Assembly (NCBI RefSeq): GCF_002195995.1
Contig: NZ_NHON01000008.1
Coordinates: 1-64,000 of the forward strand
DNA length: 64,000 nt
Direction of reading: 5' to 3'
Source of the DNA: Inquilinus limosus
GTDB lineage: Bacteria > Pseudomonadota > Alphaproteobacteria > DSM-16000 > Inquilinaceae
Below are positions 53,698-61,728 of the stretch, one piece after another. Position 1 is the first letter of the stretch. Each line of letters begins with the position of its first letter. Made by a program: the position numbers and the translations under genes. The notes beneath the pieces are model-generated. The model was not told the DNA's origin. It worked only from the letters and a program-made list of their open reading frames with translations, and searched no databases.

Positions 53698-54441
53698 TCA
53701 GCCTTGCGGCCTGGGCGTCTCGAAGGCCTTGCGGCGATACTCGTCGCCGATCTCGAAATGGCGGCGCAGCAGCTCGTCCGACCGCTGCACGTCGCGCGCC
53801 ACCAGCGCCTCGAAGATCCGGTGGTGATGGTCGATCAGGAAGGACCGGATGCCGGGCACCTTCAGGATCAGCTCGCGCCGCCCGCGATGCGAACGGTGCA
53901 CCAGGTCGGAAATGGCGGCGTAGACGCTGCGCAGGGTCTCGGACCGCCCGGCCTGGACGATGCCGTTGTGGAAGTCGAAATCCGCCTCGCCGCCCGCCAC
54001 CGGGTCGTCGATCGTGGCCTCGATCCGCTGCAGCGCCGCCCGGATGCGCTCGAAATCCGCCAGGGTGGCGCGGCGGCAGGCCAGGCGCACCGCCTGGCAC
54101 TCGATCGCGATCCGCGCCTCCATCACGTCGTCGATGGCGTCGGACTGCTGGGCCAGGGCGAAGGTGAAGAACTCGCCCAGGGTCGAGGCGTCCGGCTGGC
54201 GCACGATGGTGCCGACGCCGTGCCGGATCTCGACCGCGCCCAGCATCGCCAGCGCCCGCAGCGCCTCGCGCAGCACCGGCCGGCCCACGCCCAGCAAGGC
54301 CGACAGGTCGCGCTCCGGCAGCAGCCGGTCGCCGGTCTTCAGCGCGCCGGACAGCAGCTGCTCGCGCAGGAAGGCGAAGACCTTGGCGTAGCCGCCGGGG
54401 GCGTCGTCGGGATCGCGGGTGAGCTTGATGAGGTCGGTCAT
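53698..54441 (-). CDS. GntR/FCD-family transcriptional regulator
   Basis: A 247-residue regulator with an N-terminal GntR winged helix (LLPERDLSALLGVGRPVLRE as the recognition region). The C-terminal FCD ligand domain has EARIAIECQAVRLACRRA, FDFHNGIVQAGRSE and a late metal-His region (LIDHHHRIFEAL). It is the first gene of the leftward operon and probably represses it through the TGGTAAGACCA site 14 bp upstream of its start. The effector is unknown; FadR/FCD members sense organic acids or sugar acids. Confidence 0.93.
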   Translation of the reverse strand: MTDLIKLTRDPDDAPGGYAKVFAFLREQLLSGALKTGDRLLPERDLSALLGVGRPVLREALRALAMLGAVEIRHGVGTIVRQPDASTLGEFFTFALAQQSDAIDDVMEARIAIECQAVRLACRRATLADFERIRAALQRIEATIDDPVAGGEADFDFHNGIVQAGRSETLRSVYAAISDLVHRSHRGRRELILKVPGIRSFLIDHHHRIFEALVARDVQRSDELLRRHFEIGDEYRRKAFETPRPQG

Positions 54442-54453
54442 GGTGTTCTTACC

Positions 54454-54466
54454 GTGGTAAGACCAC
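54454..54466. promoter_or_regulatory. FCD/GntR-type operator
   Basis: GTGGTAAGACCAC at 54454-54466 is a perfect palindrome (GTGGT-AAG-ACCAC) that contains TGGTNNNACCA, the classic FadR/FCD-type recognition pattern. It sits 13 bp upstream of the gntR ATG, ideal for autoregulation of the 54441-49322 operon. Confidence 0.8.
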
Positions 54467-54555
54467 TTAGCCGATGACGGCGTCGGGAGTCAATCGGGCT
54501 GACCCAGCAAATTTCAGACGACCTCCTTCGTCAGCATGACGGCTGGGAGGGCGGG

Positions 54556-54609
54556 TTGACATCTTGGTTGAAGGAAATTTTCATCCAAAATTATCTGTTG
54601 ATGAAAATT
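54556..54609 (+). promoter_or_regulatory. Promoter and operator region of the amino-sugar operon
   Basis: A perfect -35 TTGACA lies at 54556-54561. Downstream, AATTTTCATC (54576-54585) and GATGAAAATT (54600-54609) form a perfect inverted repeat with a 14-bp spacer in an AT-rich patch, 24 bp upstream of the nanE ATG. No clean -10 stands at 17 bp; a second possible pair is TTGAAG (54568) with TTATCT (54591). The repeat is the best candidate for the site of the RpiR-type regulator encoded at 58405. Confidence 0.55.
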
Positions 54610-54632
54610 ACCAACTCGCACAGCATGGCGTC

Positions 54633-55319
54633 ATGACCGACGCCGCTTCCGCCTCCGCCCTGCTCGGCCGCCTGCGCGGCCGGCTGATCGTCTCCTGCCA
54701 GCCGGTGGTGGGCGGGCCGCTCGATCGCGACGAGATCGTCGTGGCGCTGGCCGAGGCCGTCACCGGCGCCGGCGCCGCCGGCCTGCGGATCGAGGGGGTG
54801 GCGCGCGTCGCCGCGGTGTGCCGCGCCGTCGCCGTGCCGGTGATCGGCATCGTCAAGGCCGACCTGCCGGACACGCCGGTGCGGATCACGCCGCATCTTG
54901 CCGACATCGACGCGCTGGCCGAGGCCGGCGCCCCGATCATCGCCTTCGATGCCACCGACCGCGCCCGCCCCCTGCCGGTGGCGGAGATGGTGGCCCGCAT
55001 CCATCGCCACGGCCGCATCGCCATGGCCGATGTCTCGACCCGGGCCGAGGGCCGGGCCGCCGCGGCGGCCGGCGCCGACATCGTCGCCTCGACCCTGGCC
55101 GGCTACGTCGCCGGGCCGGCGCCGACCGAGCCGGACCTGGCCCTGGTCGCCGACCTGGCGGCGGACGGCTTCACCGTGATCGCCGAGGGCAATGTGCGGA
55201 CGCCGGAGCATGCCGCCTCCGCCCTGGCCGCCGGGGCTTTCGCCGTCGTCGCCGGGTCGGCCATCACCCGGCCGGAGCATGTGACGCGCTGGTTCCTCGA
55301 CGCCCTCGGCGCCGGCTGA
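54633..55319 (+). CDS. nanE: N-acylmannosamine-6-phosphate 2-epimerase
   Basis: A 228-residue TIM-barrel enzyme that converts ManNAc-6-phosphate to GlcNAc-6-phosphate. NanE motifs run in order: GRLIVSCQPVVGGPLD, catalytic Lys in VPVIGIVKADLPD, PIIAFDATDRARPLP, IAMADVSTRAEG, ASTLAGYV, VIAEGNVRTPEHA and VAGSAITRPEHVTRWF. ATG 54633 (MTDAASASAL) is preferred because the longer frame would cover the operator. It is the first gene of an operon with a sugar ABC importer, an RpiR regulator and a ROK kinase. Confidence 0.94.
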   Translation: MTDAASASALLGRLRGRLIVSCQPVVGGPLDRDEIVVALAEAVTGAGAAGLRIEGVARVAAVCRAVAVPVIGIVKADLPDTPVRITPHLADIDALAEAGAPIIAFDATDRARPLPVAEMVARIHRHGRIAMADVSTRAEGRAAAAAGADIVASTLAGYVAGPAPTEPDLALVADLAADGFTVIAEGNVRTPEHAASALAAGAFAVVAGSAITRPEHVTRWFLDALGAG

Positions 55320-55358
55320 GGGCCGCATTCCAATCAAAACAAACAGGGGGCAACGACG

Positions 55359-56684
55359 ATGACGACCATTCTGCGCAAGACCCTGCTGGCGGGGCTGGCC
55401 CTGCCGTTCCTGTCCTCCGCCGCCCTGGCGGGCGAGGTCACGCTGCTGTTCTGGCCGGGGCCGGAGAGCGAGGCGATGCAGAAGGTGCTCGACGCCTACA
55501 ATGCCGGGCCGGGCAAGGCCGACGGCGTCACCGTCAAGCAGCTGCTGTTCAGCCGCCAGGGCTATTTCGAGAAGGAGCAGGCGGACCTGGCGGCGGGGTC
55601 GAGCGAGTTCGACCTGGCGCTGGTCACCACCTACACGCTCGGCCGCTACGCGCCCTATCTCGACCCGATCGACGCCCAGGTCCCGGCCGAGGCCAAGGCC
55701 GGCTTCGCCCCGGTGGCGCTGCAATCCGTCACTCTGGACGGCAAGCTGTACGGCGTGCCGACCGACATCTCGGTGCATTTCCTCTATTACCGGAAGGATC
55801 TGGTCGACCGGCTGCTGTCCGACGCCGACTGGCAGAAGCGCTATGCCGCGATCGCCAAGGAGAAGCTCGGCCGCGAGATGCAGCCCAAGGCGCCGGACGA
55901 CTGGAGCTGGGACGACTGGATCGCCGCGGCCCTGTTCTTCAGCGCCGCCGACAACCCGGACAGCCCGACCCGCTTCGGCACCGTGCTGCAGATGAAGAAC
56001 CTGATCTTCAACGTGATGCTGTGGCAGGCGACGCTGGTGTCCAACGGCGGCGACTGGCTGGCCGACGGCAAGCCGGCGATCGACGGCCCGGCCGCCCGTA
56101 CCGGGCTGCAGGTCTACAAGAGCCTGATCGACGCCAAGGCGACGCCGCCCGGGTCGATCAGCTACGAGTATCCCGAGGCCAACGCCGCCTTCCAGGCCGG
56201 CCAGGCGGCCACCATGCTGCAATGGAATGCGGCCTATACCGAGCTGAACGACCCGGCCAAGTCGCCGACGGTCGCTGGCAAGATCGGGCTGGCCCCGCTG
56301 CCGGCCGGCAGCGCCGGGCACAAGAGCCATGTCCATTCCCTCGGCATCGGCCTGAACAAGGCGTCGAAGAACAAGGGCGATGCCGGCAAGGTGCTGGCCT
56401 GGCTGGCGACGAAGGACGCCATGACCGTCTACGCCCAGGCCGGCGGCACCCCGCCGGTGCCGGAGATCCTGAAGGCGATGGCGTCGACCCGGCCGGAATT
56501 CCCGCTGGTCGGCGATTTCGTCGACCGCTACGGCTTCGTCGTCACCGGCGGCACCGCCGCCTATGCCGTGCCGGTCTACGAGGTGCTGGCGGAGAAGTTC
56601 TCCGCCTTCTGGGCCGGGCAGATCGACCTCGACACCGCGCTGAAGCAGGCGGCCGAGGGCATGGCCGAGCGGATCAAGGGCTGA
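55359..56684 (+). CDS. Family-1 ABC sugar-binding protein
   Basis: A 441-residue periplasmic protein with a signal peptide (LAGLALPFLSSAALAG). The type II binding fold is family 1, the carbohydrate group: VTLLFWPGPESEAMQKVLDAYN at the start, DLALVTTYTLGRYAPYLDPI, and the late PVYEVLAEKFSAFWAGQIDLD. It follows nanE by 39 bp and its stop overlaps the permease start (TGATG). An amino-sugar such as N-acetylmannosamine is the probable substrate from context (inference). Confidence 0.92.
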   Translation: MTTILRKTLLAGLALPFLSSAALAGEVTLLFWPGPESEAMQKVLDAYNAGPGKADGVTVKQLLFSRQGYFEKEQADLAAGSSEFDLALVTTYTLGRYAPYLDPIDAQVPAEAKAGFAPVALQSVTLDGKLYGVPTDISVHFLYYRKDLVDRLLSDADWQKRYAAIAKEKLGREMQPKAPDDWSWDDWIAAALFFSAADNPDSPTRFGTVLQMKNLIFNVMLWQATLVSNGGDWLADGKPAIDGPAARTGLQVYKSLIDAKATPPGSISYEYPEANAAFQAGQAATMLQWNAAYTELNDPAKSPTVAGKIGLAPLPAGSAGHKSHVHSLGIGLNKASKNKGDAGKVLAWLATKDAMTVYAQAGGTPPVPEILKAMASTRPEFPLVGDFVDRYGFVVTGGTAAYAVPVYEVLAEKFSAFWAGQIDLDTALKQAAEGMAERIKG

Positions 56685-57577
56685 TGGCGTCGGCAGCGGG
56701 GGCCGGGCGCCGGCCCTATGAGGGGCGCTGGGACGGGCTGTGGCTGCTCGGGCCGCTGCTCCTGTTCCTGGCGGCGCTGCTCGGCTTCCCGGCCGTCGCC
56801 AACCTGGTCTACAGCCTCAGCGAGGTGCGCTTCACCGGGCTGTGGTCGCCGCGCTGGGTCGGGCTCGACAACTACCGGGCGGTGCTGGCCGACCCGGCCT
56901 TCTGGGCCGCGGTCGGCTTCTCCGCCCGTTTCGCCGTGGCGGTCACCGCGGCGCAGCTGCTGCTCGGCTTCGCCCTGGTGCTGGCGCTCGACCCGCTGAT
57001 CGCGAGGCGGCGCTGGCTGATGGCGTTCCTGCTGCTGCCGATGATGGTGTCGCCGGCCCTCTTGGGCGTGATGTACCGGCTGATGCTGAACGACTTCGTC
57101 GGCGTCATCCCGCAATACCTGCAGATGGTCGGGTTCGGCGACAACCTGCTGGGCGTCGACTGGGCCTTCACCACCGTCGCGGTGATCGAGGTGCTGCAGT
57201 GGACGCCCTTCGCCTTCCTGGCGCTGCTGACCGCCTACCAGGCGATCCCGGGCGAGCTGGTGGAGGCGGCGCGGATCGACGGCGCCGGGGCCTGGGCCGT
57301 GTTCCGCCGCATCACCCTGCCGCTGATGGTGCCGGCGCTGGCGATCACCGGTTTCATCCGCTTCATCGACAGCTTCCGGGTGTTCGATCACATCTACGTG
57401 CTGACCGGCGGCGGCCCCGGCACGCTGACCCAGAGCCTGTCGATCTACATCTACCGCACCTTCTTCCAGCAGGAGCGGATCGGGCCGGCCGTCGCCGCCT
57501 CGATGCTGCTGCTCCTGGCCTCGGTGGTGGTGCTGCGCCTGCTGATGGCGCAAATGCTGAAGGGATCGCGGCAATGA
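56684..57577 (+). CDS. ABC sugar permease (MalF/UgpA-like)
   Basis: A 297-residue inner-membrane permease with six helices: LWLLGPLLLFLAALLGFPAV at the N-terminus, WVGLDNYRAVLADPAFW, and the coupling motif EAARIDGAGAWAVFRRITLP. It pairs with the next permease (ATGA overlap). The operon has no ATPase, so it must rely on a shared MsmK/UgpC-type ATPase elsewhere. Confidence 0.94.
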   Translation: MASAAGAGRRPYEGRWDGLWLLGPLLLFLAALLGFPAVANLVYSLSEVRFTGLWSPRWVGLDNYRAVLADPAFWAAVGFSARFAVAVTAAQLLLGFALVLALDPLIARRRWLMAFLLLPMMVSPALLGVMYRLMLNDFVGVIPQYLQMVGFGDNLLGVDWAFTTVAVIEVLQWTPFAFLALLTAYQAIPGELVEAARIDGAGAWAVFRRITLPLMVPALAITGFIRFIDSFRVFDHIYVLTGGGPGTLTQSLSIYIYRTFFQQERIGPAVAASMLLLLASVVVLRLLMAQMLKGSRQ

Positions 57578-58395
57578 CCCGCCTCGTTGCCGGGCTGCGC
57601 TGGGCCGTGTTCCTGCTGGCCGTCCTGGTCCTCAACATCCCGGTCATCGTCACGCTGCTGACCTCGCTGAAGACCACGCTCGACATCAACGCCTACCCGC
57701 CGGTCTGGCTGTTCGCGCCGACGCTGGAGCATTACGCCGAGGTGCTGACCGACCCGGCGCTGGACTTCCCGCGCTACCTGATGAACTCCACCGCCATCGC
57801 CCTCGGCGGCACCGTCCTGGCGCTCGGCCTCGGCGTGCCGGCGGCCTATGCCATGGCGAAGCTGGGGAAGGGCACGACGACGATCCTGCCGGTGGTCACC
57901 AACCTGCGGGCCCTGCCGCTGGTGATCTTCGCCATCCCCTTCTACCTGCTGTACCAGGCGCTCGGCCTGCTCGACACGCGGCTGGGTCTCGCCCTGATCT
58001 CCTGCATCATCAACCTGCCGCTGGCGCTGATCCTGCTGGTGGGATTTCTGCAGGACCTGCCGCAGGAGATCGAGGAGGCGGCCCGGGTCGACGGCGCCTC
58101 GACCTTCGCCGTGCTGCGCCACATCGTGCTGCCGCTGGCCCGGCCGGTCTTGGTGGCGGTGGCCATCCTCAGCTTCATCTACAGCTGGAACGAGTTCCTG
58201 TTCGGCCTGATCCTGACCACCCGCAGCGCCGTGCCGGTGACGGTCGGCGCCACCTTCTTCATCACCTCCTGGGGCGTGAAATGGGGCGCCACCGCGGCGG
58301 CGATGATGCTCAGCGTGCTGCCGCCGCTCTTGCTCGGCCTGGTCAGCTACCGCTATCTCGGCCGGGCGATGCTGGCTGGGGCGGTGAAGGGGTAG
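57574..58395 (+). CDS. ABC sugar permease (MalG/UgpE-like)
   Basis: A 273-residue inner-membrane permease with six helices. VTLLTSLKTTLDINAYPP follows the first helix, and the coupling motif EEAARVDGASTFAVLRHIVLP, SWNEFLFGLIL and a short cytoplasmic end are the MalG/UgpE pattern. ATG 57574 overlaps the stop of the preceding permease, and the RpiR gene follows 9 bp later. Confidence 0.94.
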   Translation: MTRLVAGLRWAVFLLAVLVLNIPVIVTLLTSLKTTLDINAYPPVWLFAPTLEHYAEVLTDPALDFPRYLMNSTAIALGGTVLALGLGVPAAYAMAKLGKGTTTILPVVTNLRALPLVIFAIPFYLLYQALGLLDTRLGLALISCIINLPLALILLVGFLQDLPQEIEEAARVDGASTFAVLRHIVLPLARPVLVAVAILSFIYSWNEFLFGLILTTRSAVPVTVGATFFITSWGVKWGATAAAMMLSVLPPLLLGLVSYRYLGRAMLAGAVKG

Positions 58396-58404
58396 GATGC
58401 AGCG

Positions 58405-59250
58405 ATGAGCGAGACCCCGACCCTCGGGCGCAAGGTGCTGGCCAGCCTGCGCGCCGCCAATCCCGGCCTGTCGCCGGCGCTCGGCCGCATCGGCGACTAC
58501 GTGCTGGACGGGCCGGAGCGGGTGCTGTCGCAGACGGTGACCGAGCTGGCCGAGGCCTCCGGCTCCTCCGAGGCCTCGGTGATCCGCTTCTGCCGCGAGC
58601 AGGGCTTCCCGAGCTTCCAGGGCTTCAAGCTGGCGCTGGCCACCGAGCTGGCGTCGGCCCAGCCGGCGCGGGCGGAGGAGGCGGGGCGGCATGCGCTGTT
58701 CCGCATCGTCGACCGCGCCGTCGACGCGCTGCGCCAGACCGAGGATCTCCTGGACCCGGCGGCGGTGGAGGCGGTGGCCGACCGGCTGCGCACGGCCCGG
58801 CGCGTGCTGGTGTTCGGTGTCGGCGCGTCGTCCATCACCGCCCGCTACGCCCAGTACAAGCTGGCCCGGATCGGGCTGCAGGCGGTGGCGCATGACGACC
58901 CGCACATGGCGGCGATGGCGACCGCGGCCCTGGGTGAGGGCGATGTGGCGCTGGCCGTCTCCAGCTCGGGCTCCACCCTCGATGTGGTCCGCGCCGCGAC
59001 GCTGGCGAAGGAGGCCGGGGCGTTCCTGGCGGCGATCACCAACCGCTCCAGGAGCCCGCTGACTGGCCTGGCCGACATGGTGCTGCTGGCTTCGGCGCCG
59101 GAGACGCCGCTGACCGGCGGGGCGCTGGCCTCGAAGATCAGCCAGCTGGTGATCGTCGACATGCTGTTCGAGACCATCGCCGACCGCGACCCCGCCGCCC
59201 GCGACGCCATCCGCCGCACGGCGCAGAGCGTGGCCGATCGGGGGTATTGA
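58405..59250 (+). CDS. RpiR/MurR-family transcriptional regulator
   Basis: A 281-residue regulator. The N-terminal RpiR helix-turn-helix (TVTELAEASGSSEASVIRFC) and the C-terminal SIS sugar-phosphate-binding domain (RRVLVFGVGASSITARYAQY, VALAVSSSGSTLDVV) are both present. SIS domains in such regulators sense amino-sugar phosphates such as ManNAc-6P or GlcNAc-6P. It is inside the operon, so it controls its own expression, most likely at the inverted repeat 54576-54609. Confidence 0.93.
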   Translation: MSETPTLGRKVLASLRAANPGLSPALGRIGDYVLDGPERVLSQTVTELAEASGSSEASVIRFCREQGFPSFQGFKLALATELASAQPARAEEAGRHALFRIVDRAVDALRQTEDLLDPAAVEAVADRLRTARRVLVFGVGASSITARYAQYKLARIGLQAVAHDDPHMAAMATAALGEGDVALAVSSSGSTLDVVRAATLAKEAGAFLAAITNRSRSPLTGLADMVLLASAPETPLTGGALASKISQLVIVDMLFETIADRDPAARDAIRRTAQSVADRGY

Positions 59251-59311
59251 GATGGGGGGCCTTCCCATCTCTTGCCGCGGACTATCGGCTTCACAGGTCT
59301 CTCAGGTCCTC

Positions 59312-59526
59312 ACGCGTTGCCTCTCCCGCTTGCGGGAGAGGTCGGAGCCGCGTCAGCGGCTCCGGGTGAGGGCTTTCCGGCTTCAAAGCCTGGATTACTG
59401 TTTCAGGATGGTGCGGATCGTGCGTTCCCTCATGCCGGGGGCTGCGAACTCGGCAGGGCCGGCTGGCCCTCACCCGGACATCCTTCGGATGTCCGACCTC
59501 TCCCGCAAGCGGGAGAGGCAACGCGT
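59312..59526. repeat. Composite of two palindromic elements in opposite orientation
   Basis: A 35-bp segment at 59312-59346 (begins ACGCGTTGCCTCTCCCGC) is repeated exactly in reverse complement at 59492-59526. Inner 13-bp arms TCCGGGTGAGGGC (59361) and GCCCTCACCCGGA (59466) also match. The whole is a 215-bp inverted pair of the family seen at 5167. It fills the 321-bp gap between the RpiR and ROK genes, splitting what is otherwise one operon. Confidence 0.93.
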
Positions 59527-59571
59527 TCCAATGCCTGCGGCTGCCCTTTCGTGTCTGGGTGGAGCTCTCCC

Positions 59572-60420
59572 ATGACCACCGTCGTCGATCTCGGCGGCAC
59601 CAAGATCGCCGCGGCCCGGGTGGCGGGCGCCTCAGTGCTGGAAAGACGCCAGGCGCCGACGCCGCGCGACGGAAAATTCGAGAGCCTGGTCGATTCCGTC
59701 GCCGCCCTGGTGGCCGGCTGGGCCGACGGGCCGGTCGGCGTCGCCACCACCGGGCTGGTGCGCGACGGCAGGCTCTCCGCCACCAACCCTGGCACCCTGC
59801 CGGTGCCGCCCGACTCGCCGCTGGTCGCGGCGCTGCAGGACCGGCTCGGCGTCCCGGTGCGGGCGGTGAACGACGCCCAGGCGGCCGCCTGGGGCGAGTT
59901 CCGCCATGGCGCCGCTCGGGGTGTCGGCTCGATGGTGTTCCTGACCGTCTCGACCGGCGTCGGCGGCGGGCTGGTGCTGGACGGGGAATTGCGGGTCGGG
60001 CCCGGCGGCCTGGCCGGCCATCTCGGCCATGTCGTGGCGGTGCCGGGCGGGCCGCTGTGCGGCTGCGGCCGGCGCGGCTGCGTCGAGGCGGTCGCCTCCG
60101 GCCGGGCTCTCGCCGCCGCCGCGACGGAGGCATTCGGCGAAGAGATGGATGCGCCGGCCCTGTTCCGCCGGGCGGACCCGGCGGCATCGGCGCTGATCGA
60201 CCGCGCCGCCGCCGCCATCGCCCGGCTGCTGGCCGACCTGAAGGCGGCGCTGGACCTCGACCTCGCCGTGATCGGCGGCGGCGTCGGCCTGGCCGACGGC
60301 TTCCTCGGCCGGGTCGACCAGGCGCTGGCGGCCGAGCCGCGGCAGTTCCGACTGCCGCTGCGCCCGGCCGCCCTGGGTCACGATGCGGGGCTGATCGGCA
60401 TGGCCGACCTGATGGGCTGA
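59572..60420 (+). CDS. nanK: ROK-family sugar kinase, probable N-acetylmannosamine kinase
   Basis: A 282-residue kinase: N-terminal phosphate loop TVVDLGGTKIAAARV, catalytic Asp in VRAVNDAQAAAWGEFRHG, STGVGGGLVLDG, and the ROK zinc site GHVVAVPGGPLCGCGRRGC with VEAVASG. NanK members phosphorylate ManNAc to give the NanE substrate. The position, in line with nanE and a sugar importer, supports that. GGAG lies eight bases upstream of ATG 59572. A palindromic composite separates it from the RpiR gene, so its expression may differ from that of the upstream genes. Confidence 0.88.
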   Translation: MTTVVDLGGTKIAAARVAGASVLERRQAPTPRDGKFESLVDSVAALVAGWADGPVGVATTGLVRDGRLSATNPGTLPVPPDSPLVAALQDRLGVPVRAVNDAQAAAWGEFRHGAARGVGSMVFLTVSTGVGGGLVLDGELRVGPGGLAGHLGHVVAVPGGPLCGCGRRGCVEAVASGRALAAAATEAFGEEMDAPALFRRADPAASALIDRAAAAIARLLADLKAALDLDLAVIGGGVGLADGFLGRVDQALAAEPRQFRLPLRPAALGHDAGLIGMADLMG

Positions 60421-60435
60421 CCAGCCCCGCCGTCG

Positions 60436-61641
60436 TCAAGCCGTCGCCGTCGCCGTCCGCGGCCGGATGCCGAGCACGATCATCACCGCGGCCAGCAGCA
60501 GCACGAAGCCGGCGCCGGTGAACACGCCCAGCGCGCCGCTGACGTCGAAGATGGCGCCGCCGGCCGCGGCACCGGTCGCGATCGCCAGCTGCACCGCCGC
60601 CACCAGCAGGCCGCCGGCGCTCTCCGCCTCGTCGGGCACGGTGCGGGTCAGCCAGGTCGACCAGGCCACCGGCACCGCGCCGAAGGCCACGCCCCACAGC
60701 GCCACCATCGCCGTGTTCGCCGCCGGCGCGCCGCCGCCCACCGCCACCAGGCCGAGCCCGAGGATGCCCATGGTCAGCGGCATCAGCATCATGGTCAGCC
60801 GCATGCTGCGCTCGAGCAGGAAGCCGCCCAGGAAGGTGCCCAGGAAGTTGGCGACGCCGAAGCCCAGCAGGATGCCCGACACACCGGTGATGCCGACGCC
60901 GGTCACGGTCTCCAGGAACGGCCGGATATAGGTGAAGAAGGCGAAGTGGCCGGTGAACACCAGCAGCACCGCCAGCATGCCGAAGCCGACCTGCGGCCGG
61001 GCCAGCACCTCGACCAGGGTGCGCAGCCGGGTTGCCCCGTTCGCCGCCATCCGCGGCAAGGTCGCGAACTGCACCGCCAGCGCCAGCAGCCCCAGCACCG
61101 CGGCGATCACGAACACGCCGCGCCAGCCGATGATGTCGCCGAAATAGCTGCCCAGCGGCGCGGCCGCCACGGTCGCGGCCGAGACGCCGCTGAACAGCAG
61201 CGACAGGGCGCGGGGCACCAGCGCCTCCGGCACCAGCCGCATCACCGTCGCCGCCGACATGGTCCAGAAGCCGCCCAGCGCCACGCCCAGCAGCACCCGC
61301 GCCAGCAGCAGGGCGGGCAGGCCGGGGGCGAAGGCAACCAGCAGGTTCGACACCGTCAGCAGCACCGAGAAGGCCAGCAGCACGTATCGCCGGTCGATCC
61401 GCCGGGTCGCGGCCGAGACCAGCAGGCTGGTCACCAGCGCCACCACGGCGGTCGCCGTCACCGCCTGTCCGGCCAGGCCTTCGCTGACGCCGAGATCCGC
61501 CGCCATCGGCGTCAGCAGGCTGGCCGGCAGGAACTCCGCCGTCACCAGCCCGAACACGCCGAGCGTCATCGAGACGACCGCGCCCCAGGCCGGCCCCTCC
61601 CGCGCCGGCGCCGCGCCCGTCCGCTGTGTTCCCTCGATCAT
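60436..61641 (-). CDS. MFS exporter (DHA1/NepI-like)
   Basis: A 401-residue, 12-helix membrane protein of the drug:H+ antiporter-1 group: LGVFGLVTAEFLPASLLTPMA in helix 1, RVLLGVALGGFWTMSAATVM as the conserved motif region, and GSYFGDIIGWRGVFVIAAVLG. Its closest known type by eye is NepI-like purine ribonucleoside or sugar exporters. Start ATG 61641 has a gaagga site; ATG 61650 is an alternative. It is divergent from an AraC regulator, 87 bp away, which is its likely controller. It is convergent with nanK. Confidence 0.9.
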   Translation of the reverse strand: MIEGTQRTGAAPAREGPAWGAVVSMTLGVFGLVTAEFLPASLLTPMAADLGVSEGLAGQAVTATAVVALVTSLLVSAATRRIDRRYVLLAFSVLLTVSNLLVAFAPGLPALLLARVLLGVALGGFWTMSAATVMRLVPEALVPRALSLLFSGVSAATVAAAPLGSYFGDIIGWRGVFVIAAVLGLLALAVQFATLPRMAANGATRLRTLVEVLARPQVGFGMLAVLLVFTGHFAFFTYIRPFLETVTGVGITGVSGILLGFGVANFLGTFLGGFLLERSMRLTMMLMPLTMGILGLGLVAVGGGAPAANTAMVALWGVAFGAVPVAWSTWLTRTVPDEAESAGGLLVAAVQLAIATGAAAGGAIFDVSGALGVFTGAGFVLLLAAVMIVLGIRPRTATATA

Positions 61642-61728
61642 GGGGACCATCCTTCAAAGAGAGGTTTTGATGCAGTGCAGCATAAGGTAGGATGGACTCC
61701 CCGGACGATCTATGTCAGACACTCCGGA

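Noticed and set aside
54818-56683. Rightward frame of over 600 codons before the first sugar permease
   Set aside because: It is a shadow of nanE and the binding-protein gene. The permease starts at ATG 56684 after the overlapping stop.
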